Shown here piece by piece: positions 34,856-44,703 of a DNA stretch of 58,293 nucleotides; position 1 is the first letter of the stretch; every line of letters begins with the position of its first letter. Made by a program: the position numbers and the translations under genes. A model generated the notes under the pieces. The model worked only from the letters and a program-made list of their open reading frames with translations, was not told the origin of the DNA and ran no database searches. Origin of the DNA: an uncultured SAR86 cluster bacterium (GTDB lineage: Bacteria > Pseudomonadota > Gammaproteobacteria > Magnimaribacterales > Magnimaribacteraceae); assembly GCA_902630715.1 (NCBI GenBank), contig CACOVO010000002.1:84603-142895 (forward strand). The letters run 5' to 3'.

Positions 34856-36697
34856 ATGAGAACTTTACAAGATTTGAGAAGGGATGAAGAAGAATTGAGA
34901 ATCCTAAGAGGAAGATCTAGCTTTATTTCTTCCATGCTTTTCATTTTATTTATCATTGGACTATTCAAGATTTTTCAATTAACTATTCTTGATCGGGCTG
35001 ACTATGAAGTTGAGTCGGATAAAAATAGAATTATTACTCTTCCTATATTCCCATCTAGAGGCCTAATTAAGCTCTCTGATGGAACTATAGTCGCTGAAAA
35101 TATTGTTTCGCACGGAATATATATTGAGTCTAGATTGTTTGATAAAGTTCAGGATCAAATCCAAATTCTTTTTGAAGAAATTTTAAATGAGGAATTAAAT
35201 CTTAAAATAGCAACAAAGGATTTAAAGAAAGATTTAAAGATTTGGCTTGCCCAAGATTTAACGGAAAAAGAATTAGCTAAGTATGAGCTTTTTAAAAATC
35301 AGCTCCCCGATCTTAAGTTAGAAACAACCTTGAAGAGATATCTTCCTCACGGAAATCTTTTTTCCCATGTAATAGGCCACTTGGGAAAGATCGATCAACA
35401 GGAGAGACTTTTATTCTCAAAAAGTGAATATTCAAATAGCTCCCTTATTGGAAAAGTAGGTATTGAGAAAAAATATGAAAATTTTCTCAAAGGGTCCAGT
35501 GGAGTGAGCACTGTTGAGGTAGACGTTTATGGAAATAAAATTAGAGAAATTAACAGAATAATGCCTAATAGACCGTCTGATTTAGTGCTCACTTTAGACT
35601 TAGAATTACAAAAGATTTCAAAAGAAGAGTTATCAGGAAGAAGGGGCGCTGTCGTTGCACTAGAACCAAGTACAGGATATGTTAAAGCTTTGGTCAGTTC
35701 ACCTGACTACAATCCTAACCTTATTAATGGATCTGAAACAGGAAAATTGCTTTTAGATTTTCCTAAAGAAGATGCTCCTTTTTTCAATAGAGCAATATCC
35801 GGATCATATCCTCCAGCGTCTACTTTAAAACCCTTTATAGCATTGCTTGGTTTGGAAGAAGGGGTAATCAATACTAAAACTATCATAGAAGATATTGGAT
35901 TTTTTCAATTAAAAGAGGATGGTAGAAGATATAGAGGTTGGAAAGAGGATGGCCATGGAAAAGTAGATCTCAAGAAGGCAATCGTTGAATCGTCTGATGT
36001 CTATTTTTACGATCTTGCCTCAAAGCTAACCATAGATAGAATTTCTTCTTTCCTCTCTAAATTTGGGTTTGGAAGACTCAGCGGCATTGACCTGGTAAAC
36101 GAATCAGAAAGCATTTTACCTACAAGAAATTGGAAATTAGGAAACATTGGCGAAACTTGGTTCGTAGGAGACACTATAAATATAGGTATAGGTCAGGGTT
36201 ATATAACATCTACACCTCTTCAACTTGCGGCTTCTGTCTCGGCCATTGCGAACAAAGGTCCAATGTTTCAGCCGAAATTGGTCGCATATGTCGATGAATA
36301 CAAACAACATCCCGTGCTTATAAACAATGTAAAACTTGAAGATGAGAAACATTGGAAAATAATTGAAGATTCAATGATCTCAGTTATCCAATCTTGGAAT
36401 GGGACGGCCCATAACTTATATGATGAGAATGGCATCTTAATCGCTGGAAAAACAGGTACAGCTCAAATTAAAAGCCTCGTTGATCAGGAACTTAGTGTTA
36501 GAGAGGAGTATGAAGGTGTTAGACAAGACATTAAAAATAGAGACCACGCACTTTTTGCAAGCTACGGTCCAATTCCCAATCCAAACTTAGTGGTGGTTGT
36601 TATTGTTGAGAATGGCGAATCTGGCAGCACAGTCGCCGCACCAATAGCAAAAAAAATTATAGAGCGTCATCAAAGAAACATTAAAAATGAGCAATAG
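34856..36697 (+). CDS. mrdA: Penicillin-binding protein 2 (elongasome transpeptidase)
   Basis: Monofunctional peptidoglycan transpeptidase of the rod-shape elongasome. It has a cytosolic tail, one membrane anchor (about residues 23-45), a pedestal domain and a transpeptidase domain. The active-site motifs are Ser322-x-x-Lys325 (PPASTLKPF), the SSD triad near 379-381 and KTGT at 531-534. The 613 residues compare with 633 in E. coli. It overlaps mrdB by 11 bp, keeping the transpeptidase and its glycosyltransferase partner coupled. Rod shape is therefore likely. Confidence 0.97.
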   Translation: MRTLQDLRRDEEELRILRGRSSFISSMLFILFIIGLFKIFQLTILDRADYEVESDKNRIITLPIFPSRGLIKLSDGTIVAENIVSHGIYIESRLFDKVQDQIQILFEEILNEELNLKIATKDLKKDLKIWLAQDLTEKELAKYELFKNQLPDLKLETTLKRYLPHGNLFSHVIGHLGKIDQQERLLFSKSEYSNSSLIGKVGIEKKYENFLKGSSGVSTVEVDVYGNKIREINRIMPNRPSDLVLTLDLELQKISKEELSGRRGAVVALEPSTGYVKALVSSPDYNPNLINGSETGKLLLDFPKEDAPFFNRAISGSYPPASTLKPFIALLGLEEGVINTKTIIEDIGFFQLKEDGRRYRGWKEDGHGKVDLKKAIVESSDVYFYDLASKLTIDRISSFLSKFGFGRLSGIDLVNESESILPTRNWKLGNIGETWFVGDTINIGIGQGYITSTPLQLAASVSAIANKGPMFQPKLVAYVDEYKQHPVLINNVKLEDEKHWKIIEDSMISVIQSWNGTAHNLYDENGILIAGKTGTAQIKSLVDQELSVREEYEGVRQDIKNRDHALFASYGPIPNPNLVVVVIVENGESGSTVAAPIAKKIIERHQRNIKNEQ

Positions 36698-37811
36698 AAA
36701 TCCTCTCGATTACTCACTAAACAGACCGATTTCATCCGGGTCTAGCCCAATTGGATATATTCTGAAAGATATCCCGTTGTATTTAGGACTTGTATGCGTC
36801 CTTTCTTTTGGATTAATTATGCTCTACAGCTCAAGCGGCCAGTCATCATCCATGGTGATTCGCCAAACTGGTTATGTTTTTTTTGGTTTAGCTTTAATGA
36901 GTTTTGTATCTCACCTAAAACCTGACTCTTATAAAAATATTTTAATGCACTCCTATTGGTTAGGAATTTTACTTCTCATATATGTTTTATTTAATCCAGC
37001 TGAAGGATATTCCACTAGTAGATGGATAAATTTGGGTTTTTTCCAATTTCAACCCTCTGAAGTTATAAGACTTATCTTGCCCTTATCTCTTGCAGCTTAT
37101 TTGTGCAGAAAGGACTCTACAGTAAAAGTTCGTGATTGGTTTTTAACTCCATTAGCTGCGCTTTTGTGTTCATACTTAGTATTTAGGCAACCAGATTTAG
37201 GGACGTCCATAATTGTTTTAACATCTGGCTTGATACCGATATATTTAGCAGGTCTTCCCTTAAAAATAATTACTGCTTATTTTGGGTTGTTGGCTATTTC
37301 TCTACCTTTTGTATGGGCTAGTTTACTAGACTACCAAAAACAGAGAGTAATGACATACTTTGATAGTAATGTTGATCCATTAGCAGATGGATGGAATATA
37401 GCTCAGTCTAAGACTGCTATAGGATCGGGAGGAATATTTGGGAAAGGTTATTTAGAGGGCACACAAAGCCAATTGAATTTTATTCCTGAAAGCCATTCGG
37501 ATTTTATTTTCTCGGTGATAGGTGAAGAGCTTGGCTTGATAGGCATACTAGTATTGTTGAGTTTATATGGCTTTATCATTTGGCGCATTTTTAAGATAGG
37601 ATTTTCAGCACAATCTTCTTTTGAAAGACTTGCTTGCTGTTCGCTGGGATTTATTTTTCTTTTATTTATTTTAATTAATGTGTCTATGGTAATAGGTATA
37701 ATCCCTGTTGTGGGAGTGCCATTGCCTTTAATTAGCCAAGGCGGAACTTCTATCGTTGTGCATTTATTGGCTTTTGGAGTTATTCTGTCTGCTAAGAGAC
37801 CTCGACTATGA
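36687..37811 (+). CDS. mrdB: Rod-shape SEDS glycosyltransferase RodA
   Basis: Multispanning SEDS protein that polymerises glycan strands from lipid II with PBP2. The 374 residues match E. coli RodA (370), with about ten membrane helices. Family marks are RWINLGFFQFQPSEVIRL, FRQPDLGTS, NFIPESHSDFIFSVIGEELG and PLPLISQGGTSI. It overlaps mrdA by 11 bp and mltB by 4 bp. Confidence 0.97.
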   Translation: MSNRNPLDYSLNRPISSGSSPIGYILKDIPLYLGLVCVLSFGLIMLYSSSGQSSSMVIRQTGYVFFGLALMSFVSHLKPDSYKNILMHSYWLGILLLIYVLFNPAEGYSTSRWINLGFFQFQPSEVIRLILPLSLAAYLCRKDSTVKVRDWFLTPLAALLCSYLVFRQPDLGTSIIVLTSGLIPIYLAGLPLKIITAYFGLLAISLPFVWASLLDYQKQRVMTYFDSNVDPLADGWNIAQSKTAIGSGGIFGKGYLEGTQSQLNFIPESHSDFIFSVIGEELGLIGILVLLSLYGFIIWRIFKIGFSAQSSFERLACCSLGFIFLLFILINVSMVIGIIPVVGVPLPLISQGGTSIVVHLLAFGVILSAKRPRL

Positions 37812-38785
37812 TCTTACGAAAACCTTTTTATATTATCTTAATTTCTTTATTTGTTTCTCAAACAACTTATTCAGATTACTCAGTGAATTCTAAAACTATA
37901 GAGTTTATTGACTACATGAATAACAAATATGATTACGATAAATCATACCTTCAAAGCATATTTAAAAATGCAAGTTATCAAGAAAAAGTCGTCCGGATTA
38001 TGAATAGACAGCCTGAGGGAACAATGACTTGGGAAAGATATAAAGGAATAATGGTCAACGAATCTAGAATATCTGCAGGGGAAGAATTTATAGAAACTTA
38101 CGGATCAGACCTTTTAAGAGCAGAAAAAATATATGGAGTTCCAGCCGAAATCATTGCTTCAATAATCGGAATAGAGACAAGATACGGAAGGATTAAGGGA
38201 AGTACTAGGGTTATCGACTCTTTATCAACTTTGGCATTTGATTATCCTAGGAGGGAAAAATTTTTTAAAACGCAATTAGAAGAATTTCTGCTACTAAGTA
38301 GAGAGGAAAATTTTGATCCTGAGAAGATAGAGGGCTCCATAGCTGGCGCCATGGGATACGGACAGTTTATGCCTGATAGTTATCGAGACTATGCAGTAGA
38401 TTTTGATAATGACGGCATCAGAGACATCTTAAATAATCCAATCGATGCAATTGGTAGTGTAGCGAATTTTTTAAATAAAAAAGGTAAGTGGAAACCGAAT
38501 ATACCTATTGCAATAAAAGCAGTCGCTATGGGTGATATTGAAGATTTTAAGTCGTCCTTTAAACCATATATGACTGAAATAGAGCTTGATAATTACGGAT
38601 TAAAAGCTGGGGAGAAAATTCCAAATAATCTCAAATTTGTTCCAATTGCGCTTGAGTCAGATGCCAACACTGAGTATTGGTTAGGATTCGATAACTATCA
38701 ATCAATATCTCGATACAATCGTAGTAAACTTTATGTGATGGCTGTCTTTGAATTTAGCAATGCGCTTTCTCAATTTATAAAATGA
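37808..38785 (+). CDS. mltB: Membrane-bound lytic transglycosylase B-like protein
   Basis: A 325-residue murein-cleaving lytic transglycosylase. It has a signal peptide (about residues 1-22, without a lipobox cysteine, so periplasmic rather than lipid-anchored). The MltB-family active site is Glu123 in ASIIGIETRYGR. The GAMGYGQFMPDSYRDYAVDFDNDGIRDIL stretch combines the substrate loop and the EF-hand-like calcium site. It occupies the place of rlpA in the E. coli mrd cluster. It overlaps mrdB and dacA by 4 bp each. Confidence 0.94.
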   Translation: MILRKPFYIILISLFVSQTTYSDYSVNSKTIEFIDYMNNKYDYDKSYLQSIFKNASYQEKVVRIMNRQPEGTMTWERYKGIMVNESRISAGEEFIETYGSDLLRAEKIYGVPAEIIASIIGIETRYGRIKGSTRVIDSLSTLAFDYPRREKFFKTQLEEFLLLSREENFDPEKIEGSIAGAMGYGQFMPDSYRDYAVDFDNDGIRDILNNPIDAIGSVANFLNKKGKWKPNIPIAIKAVAMGDIEDFKSSFKPYMTEIELDNYGLKAGEKIPNNLKFVPIALESDANTEYWLGFDNYQSISRYNRSKLYVMAVFEFSNALSQFIK

Positions 38786-39954
38786 AAATACAAAGTAAAA
38801 ATATATTAATTTCAGTAGTTCTTTTAGTGGCGTTTGCGATGCCCAATTTTTTGTTAACAGAGGAAAGCTTTATTCCAAAACCACCTTCCCTTAATGCATC
38901 GAATTACATTTTAATTGACTCTACTTCGGGTAGGATTCTAGCCGAAAAAAATGCAGATGAGAGGATTGAGCCAGCAAGCATAACAAAGATTATGACTGGT
39001 TATGTTGCAGCCGACCAAATAGCAAAGGGGTTTGTAAGTTTAGAGGATCAAGTACTAATCAGCGAAAACTGCTGGAGAAAGGGTGGCTCTAAAATGTTTA
39101 TAAGGGAAGGAACGCGGGTTTCACTTTCAGACCTTATCAAAGGAATGGTAATTCAATCTGGGAATGACGCAAGTTGCGCTATTGCTGAGCATGTCGCAAT
39201 ATCTGAGGAGGGATTCATAGATCTGATGCAGTTATATGTTGATGAGTTAGGTTTGAATAATACTCAATTTATGAACGTAACTGGGTGGCCTGATCCTGAT
39301 CACTATTCATCAGCACGAGACCTTGCGAAACTTACTAAGAACCTTATTGATAAATTTCCTGAACATTATTCTTTATATAAAGAAAGATATTTTACTTTTA
39401 ATGAGATAAAACAGAGAAATAGAAATAGTTTATTGTGGCAAGATGAGTCCATTGATGGAGTCAAAACTGGACATACAGAAAGTGCTGGTTATTGTCTTGT
39501 TTCCTCTGGAGTAAGAAATGATACAAGACTAATTGCTGTCACACTTAAAAGTTCATCTGAAAAATCAAGATTAACCGATAATAGAAGATTATTGGATTAT
39601 GGCTTTAGATATTTCAGAACAAAAAAGGTCCTAGAATCGAATGTTTCCCTCCTGGTAGAACAAGTTTGGGGTGGCGAAACCGAATCTGTGAGCCTCTCAT
39701 CAGCGCAGGACTTTTACTTGACCCTCTCTCCAAGGGATTTTCCAAGAGTCGAGCCTGAAGTAAAACTAAATGATTATTTGCAAGCACCCATCGCAAAAGG
39801 TCAAGTTGTCGGTCAAGTTGATCTTATTCTCGATGGAGACACAATAGCTTCTGTTGAAGTTGTAGCCATGGAGGAAGTACAAGCTTTGGGATTCTTCGGC
39901 ACTGTTTGGTCAAATATAAAGCTTCTTACTCACCAGTTCTTGATGGAAGAATAA
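38782..39954 (+). CDS. dacA: D-alanyl-D-alanine carboxypeptidase (PBP5/6 type)
   Basis: Trims the terminal D-Ala from pentapeptide stems in the periplasm. The 390 residues include a signal peptide (about 1-27) and the active-site motifs Ser66-x-x-Lys69 (ASITKIM), SGN at 126-128 and KTG at 228-230. A C-terminal beta domain follows, with an amphipathic end (FFGTVWSNIKLLTHQFL) that anchors the protein to the inner membrane. It overlaps mltB by 4 bp. The next gene, a D-amino-acid transaminase, begins 8 bp after its stop, which fits handling of the released D-Ala. Confidence 0.96.
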   Translation: MKIQSKNILISVVLLVAFAMPNFLLTEESFIPKPPSLNASNYILIDSTSGRILAEKNADERIEPASITKIMTGYVAADQIAKGFVSLEDQVLISENCWRKGGSKMFIREGTRVSLSDLIKGMVIQSGNDASCAIAEHVAISEEGFIDLMQLYVDELGLNNTQFMNVTGWPDPDHYSSARDLAKLTKNLIDKFPEHYSLYKERYFTFNEIKQRNRNSLLWQDESIDGVKTGHTESAGYCLVSSGVRNDTRLIAVTLKSSSEKSRLTDNRRLLDYGFRYFRTKKVLESNVSLLVEQVWGGETESVSLSSAQDFYLTLSPRDFPRVEPEVKLNDYLQAPIAKGQVVGQVDLILDGDTIASVEVVAMEEVQALGFFGTVWSNIKLLTHQFLMEE

Positions 39955-39962
39955 TAGATCTA

Positions 39963-40802
39963 ATGTGGGTTTATTTGAATGGGGACATCTTAAAATCTGA
40001 GGAGGCAAGGATTTCACCATTAGACAGGAGCTTCACGTTCGGGGACGGAGTATACGAGGTAATTCCATCCTATGATAATAATTTATTTCTCTTTGAGAAG
40101 CATTTGGCTAGGCTTTATTCGTCACTAGAGAAGACCTTTATAAAAGCTCCCAGTGATTTGATAGACTTAAAAAAAATATTGAGCGAACTTCACATAAAAA
40201 ATAAGCACAAAAATCAATTTTTTTATGTCCAAATTTCTAGAGGTATTCAGGAATTTAGGTCCCACGAGTCAAGTTCTGACGTAACACCCTCATTATTTAT
40301 AACTTCACAAAAGTTAAAAAAAAATCCATACAGAAATAATCCAAATAAAGCTGGCTTAAAGATACGGTTAGAAGAAGACGTTAGGTGGCAGAGGTGTGAC
40401 ATCAAAACCACCGCATTGATTGGAAATATATTATCGATGCATGACCCATCACTTGCTAAAGTAGACGAAATATTTCTGCATAAGAATGGAATGATCAACG
40501 AAGGATCGAGATCAAATATATTTTTCGTAAAAGATAACAAAGTTTTTACACCCCCATTGAGTCAGAAAATACTCCCAGGCATTACCCGAGACTTCGTAAT
40601 TGACTTACTTAGAAGATATAAAATTGAAATATCTGAGGAAGAAATACCATTAGATTTTATTTATGATACGGATGAAATCTGGGTAACAAGTTCAACTAAA
40701 GAGATACAGCCAGTCAGTCAGATAGATGATTATGTGATGCCAGTAAAAAAAACAGGTAAGGTTATTTGGAAGCAATTATTGGAAGCCTATCATCATATTT
40801 AA
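39963..40802 (+). CDS. dat: D-amino-acid transaminase
   Basis: A 279-residue class IV PLP aminotransferase (fold IV). The catalytic Lys lies in WQRCDIKTTALIGNILS, a form typical of D-alanine transaminases (RCDIK) rather than IlvE. The N terminus VYLNGDILKSEEARISPLDRSFTFGDGVYEVI is the family opening, and NEGSRSNIFFV and LPGITRDFVIDLL follow. It interconverts D-Ala and D-Glu with their keto acids, so it could recycle D-Ala released by DacA. I used the ATG at 39963, after the dacA stop; a longer frame would overlap dacA. Its stop interlocks with that of holA in a TTAA. Confidence 0.92.
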   Translation: MWVYLNGDILKSEEARISPLDRSFTFGDGVYEVIPSYDNNLFLFEKHLARLYSSLEKTFIKAPSDLIDLKKILSELHIKNKHKNQFFYVQISRGIQEFRSHESSSDVTPSLFITSQKLKKNPYRNNPNKAGLKIRLEEDVRWQRCDIKTTALIGNILSMHDPSLAKVDEIFLHKNGMINEGSRSNIFFVKDNKVFTPPLSQKILPGITRDFVIDLLRRYKIEISEEEIPLDFIYDTDEIWVTSSTKEIQPVSQIDDYVMPVKKTGKVIWKQLLEAYHHI

Positions 40803-41770
40803 AACTTTACCGCCAATTCACGAATAGATTGCCAGGGGCTTTTGTCTGATAACCCTTTAATAGATGAATCAATTTCAGCAATATCTTTCAGACCACTCTT
40901 TATCTTTCTAATCGAAATCTCATTAGCTCTTTTTGACAGAAGATCTTGGTAATATTTAGGCCCATAAATGCTCTTTGTATTTCCTTCTTCAACAACTTTG
41001 TAAAGGTTATATATCTCTCTTGATAGAGCCCATAGCAAAAGTGGAGGCTGAACACCTTCAGCTCTCAAGCTTTCAATTATTTTTATTGTTTTTTTCTTGT
41101 CACCGTTCAAAAAAACATTTGAGAGATCAAATATTCCAAATTTAGATCCATCCGCAATGGATTTTTTTAAATCCTCGATTGAAATTTTCTGATTTGGAAA
41201 CAGAAGTGATAATTTCATCAATTCTTGGATTGCACCATTCAAATTACCTTCATTTTTTTCGCAAATTAACCGAATCGCCTGACTATCAATATTGAGATTC
41301 AGACTTGAAGCTTTATATTCAACCCATCCAACCATAGAATTTTTATTGAGTACAGGCTCAACTACCATTACACCATTTTCCTCCAGAGCCTTTGCCCAAG
41401 CGCTATTAAGTTGTTTTTTTTCTAAACCCTCCCCAGTCACAATCAGAAGCTTATTTGAATCGGGATTAACACAATACTCCTTTAGAGCTTTTGACCCTTT
41501 ATTGCCGGGCCCGACTCCTAGCAATTTAATCTCGATAATTTTTTTTGATCCAAACAAATCAAAGTTTTCGTTCTTTGACTCAAGAAAAGACCAATCAACA
41601 TCTTTCGTTACGACATAAGTCTCCTTTTCTGTAAATCCATCAAATTTTGCCTTATGAATAATTTGATCTGCTAGATCTATAAGTTGAATAGCCTCATCAG
41701 CAAAAAGTGAATAAATTGCACTTAGATCTTTATTTAAATCTTCAATTACTTGAGTTTTATTTCGTTGCAC
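40799..41770 (-). CDS. holA: DNA polymerase III subunit delta
   Basis: Delta subunit of the clamp loader, which opens the beta sliding clamp. A 323-residue protein (E. coli 343) of low overall conservation. Recognisable pieces are LSAIYSLFADEAIQLIDLADQI at the N terminus, LLIVTGEGLEKKQLNSAW in the AAA-like domain and LLLWALSREI in the collar domain. The start is GTG and overlaps lptE by 14 bp. The leuS-lptE-holA order, conserved in gammaproteobacteria, supports the call. In E. coli nadD follows holA; here it does not. Confidence 0.9.
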   Translation of the reverse strand: MQRNKTQVIEDLNKDLSAIYSLFADEAIQLIDLADQIIHKAKFDGFTEKETYVVTKDVDWSFLESKNENFDLFGSKKIIEIKLLGVGPGNKGSKALKEYCVNPDSNKLLIVTGEGLEKKQLNSAWAKALEENGVMVVEPVLNKNSMVGWVEYKASSLNLNIDSQAIRLICEKNEGNLNGAIQELMKLSLLFPNQKISIEDLKKSIADGSKFGIFDLSNVFLNGDKKKTIKIIESLRAEGVQPPLLLWALSREIYNLYKVVEEGNTKSIYGPKYYQDLLSKRANEISIRKIKSGLKDIAEIDSSIKGLSDKSPWQSIRELAVKF

Positions 41771-42254
41771 TGAATCTACTAGATAAAATGAATTCTATGT
41801 TTTTCAACCCTTTAGAAATAAACATTTGTTTAGCCATATTAACTTCATTGTTGAAAGATAAAAGATCAGATTGATTGAAATCAATAAAAGTTGAATCTTG
41901 GTAGTCGTGTGAAGATATATTTTTTTTATTTTTAATGATCTTATATTCCAAATTGTAATCAAGTCTAACTTGAGTTGTTCTTGCTCCGTAACCTATTGAA
42001 CCTACAAATTGTTCAAGAGAATGGTTAACAATTTTTAATGTAATATCTGACTGCGAATCAGTCGAAATCAGTCGATTATTTTCTGAAAGAAGTAAATCCT
42101 CCAATAATTCATTCATTTCAGAACTGCTCGCGTCCAGTTGAATTGTCTGATCAGAAAGTAATCTTGAATTCGTTCTTAGCTCATATCCGCAGGAGTATGT
42201 TAAGAGAGATATCAAAAAAATTTGAATACCATCTCTAGCTTTTAAAATTTTCAT
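41757..42254 (-). CDS. lptE: LPS-assembly lipoprotein LptE
   Basis: A 165-residue outer-membrane lipoprotein that plugs the LptD barrel and helps insert lipopolysaccharide. It has a signal sequence ending in LLTYSC, with Cys22 as the lipidation site (an imperfect lipobox), and then GYELR, the typical LptE start of the mature protein. The rest is poorly conserved, so the call leans on its place between leuS and holA. Overlaps are 4 bp with leuS and 14 bp with holA. Confidence 0.85.
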   Translation of the reverse strand: MKILKARDGIQIFLISLLTYSCGYELRTNSRLLSDQTIQLDASSSEMNELLEDLLLSENNRLISTDSQSDITLKIVNHSLEQFVGSIGYGARTTQVRLDYNLEYKIIKNKKNISSHDYQDSTFIDFNQSDLLSFNNEVNMAKQMFISKGLKNIEFILSSRFSATK

Positions 42255-44701
42255 ACAACAATATTTATGACTTTGCCTGTAATATATATGACCTTCTTAA
42301 TCTCTTGTCCTGCAATATATTTATTCACTTTCTCATCTTCAACGGCTAAAGATTGAATCATTTCTTCAGGCGAATCTTTTTCAACCTCTATTTCAGATCT
42401 CAATTTTCCATTTACTTGGATTGCAATTTTAAAAGTATCATCTGTTAGCAAAGATTTCTCAATGATAGGCCAAGCTTTGTCTGCGATACATTCTTCAGGA
42501 TATAACTTCCACCATAGATATTGACATAAGTGCGGAGTAATTGGATTTAGCATGAGTAGAATGGATTCAACAGCCTCGTTTGCAACAACCCTCTCTTGAT
42601 TTGAAGCACTTGATTCAAGAAATTCTCTGGGAATGCTATTTGAAAGTTCCATAATGGCTGCTATGGCAGTATTGAAACTATGTCTTCTTAAATAGTCATC
42701 TTTTACTTTTGCTAAGGTTTTATGAACTTTTGATCTAAGTTCTCTCAGGCCACCCTCTGTTTCTGTTACATTATTTTTCTGGGGGATTCCAGATTCAATG
42801 TGTTGATTTATTAGCCTCCATATTCTATTTATAAATCTATGAGCACCTTGAACACCCTGATCAGACCACTCAAGTGATTGCTCAGGTGGTGCAGCGAACA
42901 AGACAAACAGTCTCACGGTATCAGCGCCATATTTTTTAATCAAATCTTCTGGATCTACTGTATTTCCTTTTGATTTTGACATTTTAGATCCATCCTTTAA
43001 GACCATGCCTTGGCAAAGTAGATTTGTAAAAGGTTCATCTCCATCTACGAGACCAAGATCTCTCATACATCTGTAGAAAAACCTCGAGTAAAGAAGATGA
43101 AGAACAGCATGTTCTATACCGCCAATATATTGATCAACCGGCAGCCAGTAATTAGCTCTGTCATCGAGCATGGATTTATTGCTATCAAAACTTGCAAATC
43201 TTGCGTAATACCAAGAGGATTCAAAAAAGGTATCAAAGGTATCTGTTTCTCTAGTGAGTTTTACTCCCTTCTGATCCACATTCAAGAACTCAGGCATTCT
43301 CTTAAGCGGTGAGCTAACGCCTTCAAACTTAACATTTGAAGGAAGCTTAACTGGTAAATCATCAGCATGAAAAGTGTTCTCTCCATCAGTAAGTATTGGT
43401 ATGGGGGCTCCCCAATACCTTTGTCTAGAAACACCCCAATCTCTTAATCTATAGACGGTCTCTCTATAGCCGCAATTTAAATCTTTGGCCTTCTTTTCAA
43501 TTTCCTTAAAAGCCTCATCAAAATTTAATCCATCAAATTCTCCAGAGTTGATAAGTTCATCTTTTTCGGTCAATGCTTCTAGCATTTTTTTCTCATCGCC
43601 TTTACTATTTTTTATCACCGGTAATATTGGCAGATCATATTTAGTTGCAAACTCAAAATCCCTTTGGTCATGAGCAGGTACTGCCATCAAGGCACCGGAA
43701 CCATAATCACTCAGAACGAAGTTAGCTATCCAAATCGGTATCTGTTCATTTGTAAATGGATGAATGGCATATAAGTCCGTAAATATCCCTTCCTTTTCTT
43801 GTTTAGCAAAATCCTCCTCAGATTGTTTTAAACTTTTTTGCTTTTCAATAAAGTTTTTTATATCTTTTCTGTCCTCTGAAACTTCTTTAGCCAAAACATG
43901 AGAAGCAGAAATTGCAATGAAAGACACTCCCATTATTGTATCTGGTCTTGTAGTAAAGACTTGAATTTCAGATTCCTTTGATTTGACTTTAAAGCTAAAG
44001 TTCATGCCTTCAGATTTCCCTATCCAGTTTTTTTGCTGAATTTTTACTTGTTCAGGCCAACCTGAAAGCTTGTCAGTTCCATCAAGAAGCTCCTCCGCAT
44101 AGTCGGTAATTTTTAAAAACCACTGTTTCAATCTTTTTCTTTCAATTTCAGCACCGGAACGCCAACCTCTTCCGTCTATAACTTGTTCATTTGCTAAAAC
44201 TGTTTGATCTACTGGATCCCAATTGACATCTGCCTCTTCCTGATATGCTAATCCCTTATCTAGTAATTGAAGAAAGAACCATTGCTCCCATTTATAATAA
44301 CTTGCGTCTGAGGTTGCAAATTCCCTTTCCCAATCGTAGGCGAAACCTAGCCTGGTAAGTTGTTTTTTCATGCTTTCTATATTTTCAAGAGTCCAAGCAG
44401 ACGGTTGAACCTTATTATTAATGGCAGCATTTTCAGCTGGAAGTCCGAAAGCATCCCATCCCATAGGCTGCAGAACATTTTTTCCTAGCATTCTTTGGAA
44501 TCTGCTTATTGCATCTCCGATAGAGTAGTTTCTTACATGACCCATATGGATAGAACCACTTGGATAGGGGAACATACTTAAACAAAAGTATTTTTCTTTG
44601 CTAGTATCTTCCGTAACTGAGAAAGTTTTTTCAGCTTCCCAATAACTTTGAACCTGCTCCTCTATATCTCCCGGTTCATAAGGAAGATCTTTTTCAGGCA
44701 T
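42251..44701 (-). CDS. leuS: Leucyl-tRNA synthetase
   Basis: Class I aminoacyl-tRNA synthetase charging tRNA-Leu. The 816 residues (E. coli 860) include the HMGH form of the HIGH motif at 52-55, the CP1 editing domain with FTTRPDTIMGVSF and MAVPAHDQRDFEFA, and KMSKSKGNTVDPEDLI near residue 572. A C-terminal tRNA-binding domain is present. It starts 2 bp after the accC stop and overlaps lptE by 4 bp, putting it in the middle of the aroQ-accB-accC-leuS-lptE-holA run. Confidence 0.98.
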   Translation of the reverse strand: MPEKDLPYEPGDIEEQVQSYWEAEKTFSVTEDTSKEKYFCLSMFPYPSGSIHMGHVRNYSIGDAISRFQRMLGKNVLQPMGWDAFGLPAENAAINNKVQPSAWTLENIESMKKQLTRLGFAYDWEREFATSDASYYKWEQWFFLQLLDKGLAYQEEADVNWDPVDQTVLANEQVIDGRGWRSGAEIERKRLKQWFLKITDYAEELLDGTDKLSGWPEQVKIQQKNWIGKSEGMNFSFKVKSKESEIQVFTTRPDTIMGVSFIAISASHVLAKEVSEDRKDIKNFIEKQKSLKQSEEDFAKQEKEGIFTDLYAIHPFTNEQIPIWIANFVLSDYGSGALMAVPAHDQRDFEFATKYDLPILPVIKNSKGDEKKMLEALTEKDELINSGEFDGLNFDEAFKEIEKKAKDLNCGYRETVYRLRDWGVSRQRYWGAPIPILTDGENTFHADDLPVKLPSNVKFEGVSSPLKRMPEFLNVDQKGVKLTRETDTFDTFFESSWYYARFASFDSNKSMLDDRANYWLPVDQYIGGIEHAVLHLLYSRFFYRCMRDLGLVDGDEPFTNLLCQGMVLKDGSKMSKSKGNTVDPEDLIKKYGADTVRLFVLFAAPPEQSLEWSDQGVQGAHRFINRIWRLINQHIESGIPQKNNVTETEGGLRELRSKVHKTLAKVKDDYLRRHSFNTAIAAIMELSNSIPREFLESSASNQERVVANEAVESILLMLNPITPHLCQYLWWKLYPEECIADKAWPIIEKSLLTDDTFKIAIQVNGKLRSEIEVEKDSPEEMIQSLAVEDEKVNKYIAGQEIKKVIYITGKVINIVV

Positions 44702-44703
44702 TT

